From contig NC_089319.1 of the NCBI RefSeq assembly GCF_036669915.1, positions 10,596,080-10,660,079 of the forward strand: DNA of 64,000 nt, written 5' to 3'. The stretch's first letter is position 1, and every line of letters begins with the position of its first letter. Below are positions 36,488-52,221 of this stretch, piece after piece. Under the pieces are notes generated by a model, which saw only the letters and a program-made list of their open reading frames with translations, was not told the origin of the DNA and searched no databases. A program made the translations under genes and the position numbers. The DNA comes from Pocillopora verrucosa (taxonomy: Eukaryota; Cnidaria; Anthozoa; Scleractinia; Pocilloporidae).

Positions 36488-39400
36488 ATGGCTGCCAAAA
36501 GTCGAAGCGGCGGAACTCAGCGCGTACTTCAGAAACTAAACAAGTCCATCGAAGATGGTGAATATTACGAAGCTCATCAGTTGATACGAACGCTATACTT
36601 CAGGTAGGTTTCTTCTTAGTCTTTTAATTGATAAATCGACAGGACTCGAAAAGCGAGCTGAGGAAAACACAAATGAACTGAGACCGTAGGTGTGCATGTG
36701 AGCCTCGTTGTAAGGCTGTGATTGATTGGAAATAGTCCATTCAAACCAAAACTATGTAAAATATGTGAAATATCCTCAAGGTACCGTGGCGATTAAATTT
36801 ATAGAAGGGAGATGAAGTTGTTTTTCCGCCTTGAAAACTTGTATCGCTTCGTTGTTGTGTAAAATAACTATGCCGGTAAAACAAAACACTTATCAATGTG
36901 TAATAGGTGCTTAGCTAAGCATATTCCACTTCGCTGAAACAAATTGAATGTAAGATGTAGTTTTGTTCCAGCGAATTTTACCTTTAGAAGACAGTACGAG
37001 GACAAAGCTTTAAATTTCGATTCTGAATATGAAAGTTCAGTTTATGGTAACTTACGAAATCGTGATTTCAGTTTCCATAGATCATCAGACCGTGTCAATA
37101 ATTTTTATAAATACAACTCAAGCAATCAAAGAACATGCAGATAATTATATAGTTCAACTTTTACTAACAAGTATTCATGACAGTTCCATTGAACAACAAT
37201 TTTCCTGAATACCCTTGGACCCTCTCTGATAAAATATTGTACATATTAAGTTTAGGCTGCAAATTTCCTGCATGAAGTTGATATCTTAGTAGGATCAAAT
37301 CTGAAAGATCTTGTAGTTTTGTACTTTTTTTTTATATTTTTACTTTTTTAAGAACCACCCCTACCCCTATCCCTGCACAGGTCAATCCACAGCAATCCAT
37401 TGCATGGTATAGCAAATCATCCTTAGCTTCCCCTCCCTGTGGGCTAACACTAGATCAAGATGATTTTGACCTGATCTCATCTCATGTCTCATCATGTCCA
37501 GCAGTGTGTAAGACCTTCTCATGGTCTAGCTAAGTGGATCTATTTGTAGCTTTTTCTTCACATTTCTCCCATGTAATACCAGCTCTCTTCATTTTCCAGC
37601 CAAAAAAATAAGTGACAGATTTATTAATGAATAGATGATGAGCTAAGCCTGTACTCAAGCCAAATGGCCTCCCCCAGTGAGAGCTTATCCTAGTTTCCTC
37701 AGCCCAAAGCAACTAGGAGTATCACTACTGCCCCCTGAATGGGATACCACTCCATTGCAAGGTTACCTCCCAGCATTTCATCAGGCTTCGCTGACAATTC
37801 ACCAGTACCCATTTATTCTCCTAGGTGAAGAGAGGAACTGTGAAAGTAAAGTGTTTAGCATAAGAAAACAACACATTGACCTGGTCAGGTCTTGAAACTG
37901 AACCTCTTGACCTAGAGTCCAGCAGCCACTTGGCCTCCAATGAATAAATAGACAAATAAAGATAAATAAATTATTGTTAAGATGAAAATAAGATCAAAGA
38001 CTGCTTCTACATCATGTCATCTGTTCATCTTCTCTCTCTCTTTGTTCCTTAGTAGCTCCTTCTCAAGGTTATTTTTATGAGTGTTTTAAAAGGCTTCTCA
38101 CATAACTCCTGTCCTAGCAATTTCCACATGTATTTAAAAACCTTTTTAGCAAGGTTAATCCTAATTAAAGATTTATGATCTATTTTCTAGGTATAAATCA
38201 CAGAAGAGTTATGATGAAGCTTTAGAGATAGTTCATAACGGAGCGTGCCTACTTCTCAAACACAAACAGGTAATTTTCTCAAAAAAAATTTCTCATTACT
38301 GGTTTCTAAAGGTTGATTTTTACCTTGTGATGTGTCAAATTCAATTTCTCTAACCTTACCTTTTTAGGCATTCAGTATTTACATGGTTAGATTAATTTGT
38401 GAATTTATTCTCAGCAGTAGTTGCTCTATTTGTATGTGGAAAGCATTTTTACTGTAACAGGATACATTTATACAAGATACTTACTAACTCTCTTTTATTT
38501 CTTAAATGCTTCCAGGAAAGGAGTGGTACTGATTTAGCCTTGCTCATGTTGGAGTGTTTCCGTACTGCAAAGGTACCTGTTGGAGAAGATGCCTTGGATA
38601 AAATTAAAAGTTTGTTTGAACTTTATGAACATGGTTCACCAGATAGACAGGAATTTGTGACAGAGGCAATAAAGTAAGTAGAAATCAACGGCTATATTTA
38701 TGGTAATCAGAAGTTTTGGTTTTAATCTTGTGACTGATCTGTTTTTTTATTAAAAGTATCAGAATGTAACGTAAAATTGATATCATGGAAAACACAAAAT
38801 ACATTAGTTTGAAATTATTTGAAACTGAAATCCAGTTTAAACTGGAAGATATGGTCAAACCTTGATTATCTGGACCTTGACTATCCAGAGTTTTCAACTA
38901 TCTGCAACAGCTCCTCTAGTTCCAATTTTTATGAATACTAATAACCTCTAGTCACATTTCAGATCAGAAGCAATTTTTTCCTACAAACAAAGTGTATAAA
39001 ATGAAATTCCTGTTGGAACCGAATTTGTTCCACTTTCATCACCCAGTAAATGTTTTAGGAATTGTTAAACATAGTTGGAGGAACAAAACAACATTGATGC
39101 TGTTCCATTGTCCTAACTATTTAGCCCAATCCTCAGTTGGGAGCTGGGATAATCAAAATCTGACTGTATTTCTTTCTATTTAAAATGTTTTCATTAAACA
39201 ATGGCATATCATTATGGAGGTTAGACAGGATTAATAGAGAGTTTTGAAGTGAATGGCTTACTTGATAAAGTAAGAGGCAAATACCAGGAAGGGATCAAAA
39301 GGAGAGTCTCAGGCAGTCAAAATATCTGTGTGACCTGCAGCATCACTAGGTCTTTTAAATGTACCAGCTAAATGGTGGCAGAAATGCATATGGTGCTTGC

Positions 39401-42400
39401 TGTTTTGAATCATTCCACTGCTGCTTCAAATTTTTTTGTTAATCCTTTAATTCCCAGAAATGATTAATGTGAAACTTCTCCCTATAATATCCATACATTA
39501 TCCTGCAAACAGGTATTGAGAAAACTCCAAATTATCAGTTAGAAGTTATTCTCTTGATCTAACACTAAATTCTTGTAACTGATTTACAAGGAAATGAGTC
39601 GCAGCTCGAGGGGAGAATGAACAAATCAGATCTTGGGAGTTAAAGGGTCAATCCTTGAAGCTAATTACAGTAAGATAATGTAAAGTTTTACTCAGTTTAT
39701 TTCTTTGCTAACATTACTTTTGTTTTTGTTCTCAGATGGACATCTGAAACAGATCCATCCCTCAAGTATGGACATCCTGAGTTACACCTTATGTGTGCAC
39801 TTAGTCTTTGGAAAGGTGGGTTTGATTTGAAATTATCAGGTTTTGCAGTAAACATGTGTAATGGACATGGAGTAGGAGAGGGTGTGGTGGCACTGGGCCG
39901 AGTTTTATAAAGGGCAGATAGCACCATCTGACAGATAAATCTCTATCCAGCAAAATACATAACGTTATCTACAGGAAAGAGATTTATCCGGTGGATAGAG
40001 TTCTCCAACCTTCAGAAAACCAAGGCCTAATTTTTTATTTAAATATTGTCAAAGATGTTAGCTATTTAGCTACTCTGTAAATTCAAGATTAAATGAAGTC
40101 ATGTTTATGTTGTTTTTATTTTTGTATGGTAAGTTTAGATCACCTGCCTAGATGTGGTATCAACCCTAAATTTCCTATGTTCTGATTTCTTATCCTTTAT
40201 TATCAATAATATAACCAAATAACAATCCTGTTGCTTTGGAAATAGTCTAGTGCAAACCTGATAGGTTTTCTTGTGAATTCTTTCTTTTAAAAGGAGACAT
40301 TTAGAACTGTCTGTGTTTAATATTGCCTTTTCCTTACTTTTAACAGAGAAAAACTTTGGTGATTCACAATACCACTTTCTGTTTACCTCTGATGGACAAC
40401 AATGTGCAGCAATGCTGGTGGAAAGTGCTACAACACTGGGCTTTCCTGGAGAGTCCGACTTATTTGTCACACAAGCAGTATTACAGTATGTTTCAATACT
40501 TCTACCTAAACCATGTCTAGAATCCAAGAATTGTAATTTATCAGAACAGTCAATAAGAGCCAGTAGCTGGCCAAATGAATTGGCTAGTCTGTCATCTTTA
40601 GACAATTACTATAACCTCATTTTAATATAAGTGCTGATGAAAAATTGAGCAATTATTGAAATACCATAAAAGAAATTTAGAACAGCAGCCATTTCCCAGT
40701 TTTTAGTGAAATAGCATGCACAATATTCCAGGAACAGATTTAAACATGTGAATCAATTCCAACTTAAGAATTTTCTTGAAGTTTCATGCAAACTTTGTGG
40801 AATGCTTGGGAAATTTTATCTGAGTAGTTCTAAGCAGTCTGGCAGGCAATCTGATGAGACAATAAAGCATCCAAGACAACCAAGCCACCTGCCATTTTTT
40901 TGTTTGCTGTATAATTTCAAACTTGTTGAGAGCGTTGTGATGTATCCTAAGTTTCTTGATTTTAGTGGGTAGGGATAAAGGTAGACTTTCATTACCCTCA
41001 GTGTTCGATAAAATGGAAGATACTTTTTAAAAGAGCAGTCTTCTGATCTCCTACAGATGGGTAGCTCTTGAAAGGGTTGTTTCCATTGACTGAAGTACTC
41101 ACATGTTGTCATTTTGACAGAATGTGTTATACATAATTATGAACACCAGGCCTGTGGCAAATTTTATCACCACCTTAGATAATACATGAACCCTGAAGAT
41201 CACAAAGACAGTAGACACTTAAATCAAAGGTGGAAATAGCTTCCATTACTATATACCACACAGGTGAATAGTGCTTTTGGCAGGCGCTGATCGGCTGGTT
41301 TGGAAGTGATTAGAATGTGTTATATACATGTACCTCTGAGCACCTAAGGAGAAAAAATGTGTGTCAACAATATAATTTCTGACCATTTTTCCGGTGTATT
41401 GACAGAAAGAAACTAGTTGCTTTTGGTTTCTGTGTGGTATATACTAAAACAATAATAATTGTTTACCTCAGTGTTGGTGAAAGTGGTGGATTTTTACTGA
41501 GTTATGAAATGACAAGGAAAATGTCTACCATTTGTCACCTCCATCTTAGTGAATAATTGTTAACAATTCACAAACGTTTAATAAGAAAGGAGTCCAATGG
41601 CCACCTTCCTTTATGAGACAAAACTTTTTGTATTTAATTCAAGATTGGCAGTAGGATGAAATTCTAGTTCCTGAGGACTTTTATTATCACATGTTATGGG
41701 GTAATGAATAGTTCTGACATTGCTATTTGTCCCTGTTAGTTATTTATTCACTATATTGTGTTCTTTGATTTTTTCCAGATTTCTTTGTTTACAGAACCCT
41801 TGTACAGCTAATCTAGTGTTCTTTAAATATACTGCACAACATCCAGATTTTTCAGGGATTGGTCCTCCGTACCAAAAGCCTCTTCTGAATTTTGTCTGGT
41901 TTTTGCTTCTAGTTATAGAAAGGTTTGCTTTTAAATACCTTTAAAATTTGAAAAAGTTTTCATGTCTGAACCATATTAATGGTTTTCTTAGTCATTTAAT
42001 TATGTATTGTAAGTAGTGCAAGTTAATGTAGTGTAAGCATTGTGTAAGAAGTAAGTATGGTGTAAGTACATATGTAAGTATAATATATAGGAAAAAAAAT
42101 TTTTAAAAAATTTAATTATTTTGATAAACCAGGCACAAACTAATGTTTGATTCTAAAAGAGCTTCTCTCATTTTATGAAAATATAAATTTTAAAAAAAAT
42201 TTACACCTTTAATTTCATAATTCTGGAGTTCATAGTTTATTGCTGGATAATTTATCATAATGTTTGATTTCAGAAGAACTTTCCTCATTTTATGGGAAAG
42301 AAAATGATATTAAACTTTAGCTCCATGGTTTTGAAGTTCACAGTTCATTACTGGATAATCCCCCCTTCCAGTTTGCTATGAACTCATTTAGTCCTAAGAT

Positions 42401-43252
42401 CTCAAAAGTAAGTCTCCTTACCATCCACCATAAATTTCCTGTTATGTTGTTTTTGAGAATTTGGTCTTAAAATGGGTAACATTCCCTTGTTGATTTTTTC
42501 TTCACTCTTATTACCAATCTGCTTGAAAGAGTATTGATTTGGTAAGGGGAAATTACTTCTCTACCACTCCATGGATTGGAAGGGTTAAACTTTGGTTTTG
42601 CTTTTTTTCAATGTAAATTCAATAAAAGTAAGTTCAGAATGAAATATAGTTAAGAAAAAAAGAGAACTGTATGATATGAACAAATTTGCTTCCTCTAAAA
42701 AATTTAAACTTGTTTTTCTTTCTGGTTGTGTAGGAGAGGAACTCTAAATCAGTTTACAGTGCTGTGTGAAAAATATCAACCTTCCATTGAAAGAGATCCA
42801 GTATATAAAGAGGTTAGTAACTTAAATAAAGTTAAAGTTTATCTAATCCTGCATTCATAATATTAGTATGAATTTAAGTAATTTATGGCTCTGTTTATTG
42901 CACAGTATTTAGATAGAATTGGACAACTTTTCTTTGGACTTCCACCAAAGCCCTCCAACAAAGGAATGATGGGGGGCATTTTAGGTGAGTGCTTCATCAT
43001 TATTGCTTATTTTACTCTAATCTGAAGTTTACACTCTCCAACAACAATACAGCTCTTAATGAGAACAGAAACTTACCTTTAAAATTGGTGTCATAGCTTG
43101 TTTGATTTGATTAACCAATGCTTACATAGTCATGGTAGTGCCTTGTTTTTACTTCAGGTGACTTAATGCAGTCTTTGATGGGTGGTGGTGAAGGGAATAG
43201 TGGTGCATCAACTTCAACTGCAATGAGCATTGCCTCTGAGGAGGTGGACTGA
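36488..43252 (+). CDS. GET4: Golgi-to-ER traffic protein 4 (GET4/TRC35)
   Basis: Complete in nine exons: 36488-36603, 38191-38269, 38516-38673, 39736-39815, 40347-40485, 41779-41922, 42734-42812, 42906-42984, 43158-43252. Phases agree and give 322 residues (human is about 327). GET4 is an alpha-solenoid protein of the cytosolic BAG6-UBL4A-GET4 complex that passes tail-anchored proteins from SGTA to the GET3/TRC40 ATPase for ER insertion. Family blocks seen: [144 protein letters not shown], and a Gly/Ser-rich C-terminal tail ([16 protein letters not shown]). The first exon contributes 38 complete codons from MAAKSRSGG. Several ORFs across its introns and antisense strand are shadows. Confidence 0.95.
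37640..37930 (+). repeat. SINE-like dispersed repeat
   Basis: Contains GAATGGGATACCACTCCATT, CCCAGCATTTCATCAGGCTT, ACAATTCACCAGTACCCATT and GTCAGGTCTTGAAACTGAAC. The last resembles a decayed tRNA-type B box. A second, more diverged copy is at about 62430-62610. In GET4 intron 1. Confidence 0.6.
39439..39651 (-). repeat. MITE-like element, subfamily C (inverted), copy 2
   Basis: About 213 bp from TTAATCCTTTAATTCCCAGA to GGGAGTTAAAGGGTCAA. It is the reverse of 28074-28278: ATACATTATCCTGCAAACAG, TTCTCTTGATCTAACACTAA, CAGATCTTGGGAGTTAAAGG. In GET4 intron 3. Confidence 0.85.
39925..40025. repeat. Fragment related to the 3241-3484 repeat
   Basis: AAATCTCTATCCAGC, GAGATTTATCCGGTGGATAG and AGTTCTCCAACCTTCAGAAA echo the ATCCACTGGATAGAGATT and CAACCTTTGAACAACC words at 3241-3484. 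Confidence 0.45.
42381..42588 (+). repeat. Diverged MITE-like element, subfamily A, copy 3
   Basis: AACTCATTTAGTCCTAAGAT, AAGTCTCCTTACCATCCACC, GAGAATTTGGTCTTAAAATG and AAGGGTTAA keep the order of subfamily A with many substitutions. In GET4 intron 6. Nearby 42004-42090 is a degenerate run of GTAAGTA-like words. Confidence 0.6.
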
Positions 43253-45985
43253 TGCAAACCATTTACAATTTGTACAATCAGAAATTTTTATACCTAGGAT
43301 CAAAAAGAGAAACAGATGGATGGTTTCAGCTCAAGGTGCTGGTTTACCCTTCTGGACAAGAACACAATTATCCAGAACCCACTGGAGGTGTAGGCTACTA
43401 AATTGCACTGCTACACGTCAGTGCCATGCCCATTAATACAAACATCCAAGAGGATTGGACAAATAAGCAAGGGTTATTTACAACCTTAATGGGTTTATCA
43501 GATCATGATGGGAAAGTCTTTAGCTTTTCGATCAATGTATAAAGTTACCTCAGCTGAGCTTTTGCAATAGCAGCTGGGCTAACCAATCTAGAAGGTTTTT
43601 CCAGCTGGAAGTCCTCCAGTTTATATGAACTTGGCAAGGAGCAAAACAGTTTTTGCAACAATTTATTTTGAGGCAAGAGTGTTGAGACTAATATATAAGA
43701 TGATGGTCTTTGAGTACCCTAAAACATTAGAGAGGCATGAAGAAGCTGATGGTTAACAAGAACTATTATGGAAAGAGAAGGTTTACACATGTTGCAGATA
43801 GCACAGATGTTCAAACTGAGATGCAGTTTGGCCAATCAAAAATAGACAAGTGCAAATACCCAAAAAAGCCTTTGGGTCTGTACCATAGCATATGCATCCA
43901 TCCAGTTTTATTTTACAACTCTTCTGATTAAATTGTAGCTAGTGTCTTCAATAATTTTTGGTTGAGATGTTTGTTGCAGCCTCTTTTGCAAACTCTTCTG
44001 ATACTGTTTGTCTGCAAAGGAGGTCTTTCTTATTTCTTTCACTGAAACATGAACTCAACAATCTTGTAGGGAGACATAATTATTAAAGAGAGCTTTAAAT
44101 TAGCTTTTATTTTAAAAAGAGTAGTAAACTGGAAATTTACATTTGTGAAACATAATAAATTTTGTTGTCACTCAGAAATGTCTGGCCAGATTTGGTAGTT
44201 TCATAATTTTAAACCCTGTGACAACAAGGTTTTTTCTTATCTAGAAAAAAAAACTGGAAAAAGGGCCCACCATATTCAGTTTAAAAACCTGCCAGATGTT
44301 ATGATCTTAGTGAAGAGAACCTTTATACTACACAAGTTCTTTAGGAACAAATCATGTACATATGATACTAAAACAAATCTGTTTTTCACCTAGTGCATTC
44401 CCCCCCCCTTTTTTTGCTAATTTCATCAACTTCAAGGTGTCTAATCTAGCCAAAATGGGATGATTTGCCTGTGTAAGTAGTATCTTTAAAAAAAAATTAC
44501 AGCCATTTGGTTCAATAAGTTTAGTGATTGTTTAACCCTTTAAATCCTTAGATCTCATTAGTAATTCTCCCTACTGTCTGCTATACAGTTCTTGTGATGT
44601 TAGTTTGGAGAATTTGGTATTGGATCAACTAATAATCTTATTGTTATTTTTCTTTATTCTTGTCACTTGTCTGCTTGATATTGTATTGATATTGTAAGGA
44701 GAAATTCTGTCTTGGTCACTCATGGGAGTTAAAGGGTTAATGAAATTGTTCATTAAGGCATGAAAGCTGCGAACTGGATGCCTATTAGTACATTACCTTT
44801 ATTCATAACTGTCTTGCTGATGAAAAGGACTGTGATGCGTGTTAGGACTGAATTGAAAAAGGTCTCATATTTGAGAGACCTAGACCGTTTCTTGTTTCCT
44901 TCAAAATCCCTTCTGTCGAAGGTGTATGGATGGTGGAATGAATTTACTGGAATCAGGGGCATATCTCCCTCGTTAAGTTTCTTTTCTTTGTAAAGGAGAG
45001 GGGAACTTCAACCTCCTACTGGTCCGTTCTCCCAGGGATCATTAATGAAAACTGCATTTTATAATCAAAACAAAATATGGTCTATTATGACCCATGGATG
45101 AAATACCTCGCAGGTGAGTTGCAATTAAAGAAACTGCTGTTAAGATCCAAAGAAAAAATGGTAGTAAGGCTCAACTACTGAGGATCTGGGAGGCTTGGGT
45201 TGGAATCCCATTGAAGCCTGTACCTTGTCTGTGAGTCAAAATTCTACTGACAAAATGGGTATGAAGTTTCATGGATTATTTCTTTGAGTTTAGACCAATT
45301 CTGGACCCCCTAATTTCAAAATTCCTTTCCATAGGTATTCAAAAGAATTTTCTTCGGTTTCCCACAACAATTCAGATTAGAACTGAGACATTTTTTAAAA
45401 TTCAATTTTACTTTTAAAGTTTGAATAAAGCTGTTTACAAAAAAGGCTTGCCATCTAAATTCCTTTGCAAGTTCTTCCTCTTACAGAGAAACCTCTTTTT
45501 CTACCCCACTCCCCCTCCAAGCTTAAATAAGAACACCGCAGGCCTCCTATCCCATAATAGGTCAACTATAAATATCCTCGAGGGCCCTAATACGGCCTTC
45601 TTAATCGTACAAAGACATCACGTAAGTCCGAGAGAGAGTGTGTCATAAAATCCCATTCCATCAATGGCTTTGTGGTCGTCATGAACAGGTTTCCCGTTCG
45701 ATCGAGGATCCTTAATCACTTTTGAGTTCCTTTATGTAGTTTTTCTTTCAGTCCCAGAACGATTTAGCCATTAAAAATGATACGCATTGCAACCATCTTC
45801 CACAACAATTTCTTCTACCATTTAATATTTCTAAACTAATGTGAAACACAATAAGCATCTGAACAATTTAACAGTATGTTGATGGAGCGGTCAAACTAGG
45901 ATTCATAGCAGTGCATCACCTTATAGTGTTTTCAATTGTTCGGATTGAGAAGTTACGTTGAAATCATGTGATTTTTCCTCTGTAG
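43253..45985. other. GET4 3' UTR and GET4-RPS2 intergenic region
   Basis: A candidate GET4 poly(A) signal AATAAA is at 44154-44159. One complete MITE-like element lies at 44532-44740. At about 45175-45240 a short stretch with GGGTTGGAATCCC resembles a tRNA B box but shows no convincing cloverleaf. Open frames at 43230-43436, 44753-44993 and 45421-45648 have no recognisable product. Confidence 0.5.
44532..44740 (+). repeat. MITE-like element, subfamily A, copy 4 (reference copy)
   Basis: A clean 209-bp copy with TTAACCCTTTAAATCC at the left and GGGAGTTAAAGGGTTAA at the right. The interior has AATTCTCCCTACTGTCTGCT, GAGAATTTGGTATTGGATCA, TGATATTGTAAGGAGAAATT and CTGTCTTGGTCACTCATGGG. Confidence 0.9.
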
Positions 45986-45988
45986 CAA

Positions 45989-49443
<3,455 letters not shown>

Positions 49444-49466
49444 TCAAACTTAGTAAGAAAGACTGA

Positions 49467-49472
49467 AATAAA
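49467..49472 (+). terminator. RPS2 poly(A) signal
   Basis: AATAAA begins 24 bases after the TAG stop codon, giving the very short 3' UTR usual for ribosomal protein mRNAs. Confidence 0.8.
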
Positions 49473-51177
49473 GTGCGATGGAAACATGAAGCAGTCTCCT
49501 CATGTCTTTTAACCCACCTCATTCCATTTTGACCCTGTGGAGATAGCATTAACTTGATTTTCTCCCTTCCAATGAGCTTCCTTTAATTTAATGGAGAATT
49601 TCCCACCAGTGAGCCTGAGAAGACTTTAATAGAGGAAGTGTACAAGTAGGAGTGCAGCCAACGTTTTCGCCGGCTATTTTATGGTATCTAGACAAAGAAG
49701 TTAAATACTCGTCTTGATCTGAAGTAAATCTTAACCTTTTCCGGCTAAGGTTTTATTTTAATGGCTGGCTACAAAATGATCTGCGTAGGAAACTGTAGGT
49801 GTTCTCTTCCTCTGCGTGTATCCTTAAGCCCCATTACCACGGAGAATTTCAAAATGTTCGAAGAGTAACTACAGATACTGCATTCAACTGAAGATAATTC
49901 ATACGTACGAGGGTACAGCTCTAAACAGGACATGGTCCAAAAACCCTTCTTTAGAGTGCTCTCAATTAGTAAGAATCGACCAAGCATAGCGTTCAGTTTA
50001 TGTAAGAACAGGCCTTTATTTAAAGAGGTTAGCATTCAGTGATGCAGAGAGCCACAGTAGGTAGACGAGAGCCGGTGTGACGTGGTGAAATTTCGTAATC
50101 TGAAAAATCACTCTTGCTGTGGCGTTTTGAAGTCTTTTGTAGATCAATAAGACGTGAGTTACAGCAATGAAGGTGCGAAGATACAAAAGATATGTTATAT
50201 TAATTCATATAAAAAAACAATTTTGTTGTAATACGACCCCACAAGCCTCTGACTTTAAATATTTATCGTGTTTAAATAAAGTTTTATTATTATCATTATT
50301 ATTATCAATTGCGAGGTAAAGGGACAGTCGAGCTACTAAGGGCCTTTCGTGATTTTATCTTATCACGCGACTCAGTCATTTTCTGTTAGCATCCTAACAC
50401 GATTGTATTCCGTGGGCAGATAGCCAGAATGAGTCGAGAGTCGCGTGACAATCAGGTTGGATGTACGATTTGATGGACAACCATGTCTTTTTTATACTGA
50501 TGTGACCTGTTCCTCTCATACCAGGAGAAAAACGTTTTTGCAGTAATCAATCGAATATTCATTGAAATATTAATATTTGTTTCTTAATCGCTAAACCGAT
50601 TACTCTAAAATATACCTACAATTGTTTTCATCAAGTCTTCATTGTTCTTTCCAGACTTTCAGTATGTCTTAGTTGATTTTATTAAAATTGTATGATTTTT
50701 TCGTCATATTCCTCCTGGAATCTCCCCTCAAAGTTTCATGCGGAAAATCTGAAATTAGGTCAATATCACCGGCAAGAAGATCCTAAATTGGTAGAGGAAT
50801 GATATTAAATAATTTTGGGAGTGACACAGGAATCTGAAAGCGATCACACGTCAGTAGAGCTGAAAAGGTTTCCCTTTGAGAAACTGCGACCACTACTCAG
50901 CAGAAATTCTATATGCATTTTAAGAAAGTCGCTATAGCATTTATCTTGAAATCTGCTTTCCTATGTCACAGATGATTTCGTCGATCAGGGGTGTTCCCCC
51001 TAGCTGCCACTCCCTTTTGTACTGTAATCTTTGCAGGCGCGGATAGGCAGGTTTATTCGGAACCAGACCTCTCAGAGTTGTAACTGCTGAAAAGTAAGCA
51101 TTTTTCTTGCTTCGAACGACAGAAAAATCGATAAAACTACATCTTTGTCTTGATTCGTTTGGGTTGCAAAGCCAGCC
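49473..51177. other. Intergenic region RPS2 to iRhom
   Basis: No coding exon or repeat family member is recognised. The part nearest 51177 must contain the upstream iRhom promoter if the 51178 ATG is real. Open frames at 49769-50035 and 50941-51339 on the minus strand look like chance; the latter is antisense to the 51178 exon. Confidence 0.5.
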
Positions 51178-51759
51178 ATGGCAGGTGCTTACCAACCTAC
51201 AACGGTTCAGAGGCAAGACAGCGAAGAGAATGAAAGAACAGCGTTTTGTAACCCGTTTTACAGTCGAAGGCATTCGGACCTTGAGAGTGGTCAGAAATAC
51301 GAAGGAGAGAACAAGGGCGATAGCGAAGTAACGAAACACGATCGAGGAAATCAGGGGTAATTATTTCAGGCTGTTACCATTAACCGGGTTTGAAATTCAC
51401 GTCTTAACTTGTTTTGATCTCCATCAAACACATATTAGCTTACCAGAAATAAATATTGTGCTTTGTTGAAGAGCGTCACCTTGGACGCTTATGGCCCATC
51501 CAAAGTACAAATTGAATTAAGCAGCGATCGAATCTATGTTAATAATTTTAGTTTACAGGAAGTAAAACCTGTTCTTGGCAAATTATGGATGATAAACCTT
51601 ATGCCGTTGCTTGTTTGAATTTGAAGGCTGTTGACTCGATGTGTTACCAGACAGACTAGCAAAACGGAAGACGGCAGTGCATTACCAAGTCCAGCGGAAT
51701 CCGAACTTTTCCTCCCGGCTGTAGCAGAGAGTGAGACGAATCCTAGCAAGCTGACCCGG
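51178..51759 (+). CDS. Probable upstream alternative N-terminal exons of the iRhom gene
   Basis: Two exons are suggested. 51178-51356 starts MAGAYQPTTVQRQDSEENER and ends in phase 2 before GTAATT. 51651-51759 starts after TTACCAG, is open in the matching phase (QTSKTEDGSALPSPAESELF..), and ends before GTAAAG in phase 0. Sequence is hydrophilic and disordered-looking with no family match; iRhom cytoplasmic N termini are poorly conserved, so this fits but does not prove membership. Exon 1 is also in the right phase to splice straight to the conserved exon at 54277. Joining exon 2 to the 52222 exon needs a phase-0 acceptor upstream of the ATG, and the available one (AAG at about 52200) is weak. 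It may be an alternative promoter isoform or a small separate transcript. Confidence 0.45.
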
Positions 51760-52221
51760 GTAAAGACACTCAAAAAGTGCGTATGAAATTCACTGCTGAT
51801 ATTTTTATTTGTATCTGCTGAATTTTCTTCGTATTGTTCGAGGAACTGAGATATAGCATGCATTAACATATATGGAACACTGTTCTTATATTTAGGCTCT
51901 TTCTCATTTCCGGTTACATGATTTTGTGCCGAAAACATCGTTATTATTTATCAAACGAAAGTTGTATTCACATTAACGAACAAGATGTATTCACATTAAC
52001 GAACTAGATGTTAGATTTGTTTATAACTTAAACTATTATTTTCAATGTAATTTTGTCATCATCTTTGTTTTTGTTCGCGCTGTCATGTTTTCGGCCTGTG
52101 TATACTTTTGCCATCCAATATCAACGCATACATTGATTTAAGCTCGAGAAAACTAATATCTGTGGGAATATTGAACACAGCGAAATTTATAAGCTCCAAG
52201 TCAGTGTATTTACTTGGTAAA

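Noticed and set aside
40135..40605. 156-codon minus-strand open frame
   Set aside because: Antisense to GET4 exon 40347-40485 and intron sequence; no recognisable motif and no splice or start support.
42004..42090. Run of GTAAGTA-like words resembling stacked splice donors
   Set aside because: It lies in a GET4 intron, is degenerate, and joins to no open exon; treated as low-complexity sequence.
45175..45240. Possible tRNA gene (GGGTTGGAATCCC)
   Set aside because: Only one promoter-box-like word is present; no acceptor or anticodon stems could be paired, so at most it is a SINE remnant.
51534..51938. 134-codon minus-strand open frame
   Set aside because: Overlaps the phase-matched plus-strand exon 51651-51759 on the opposite strand and lacks any known domain.
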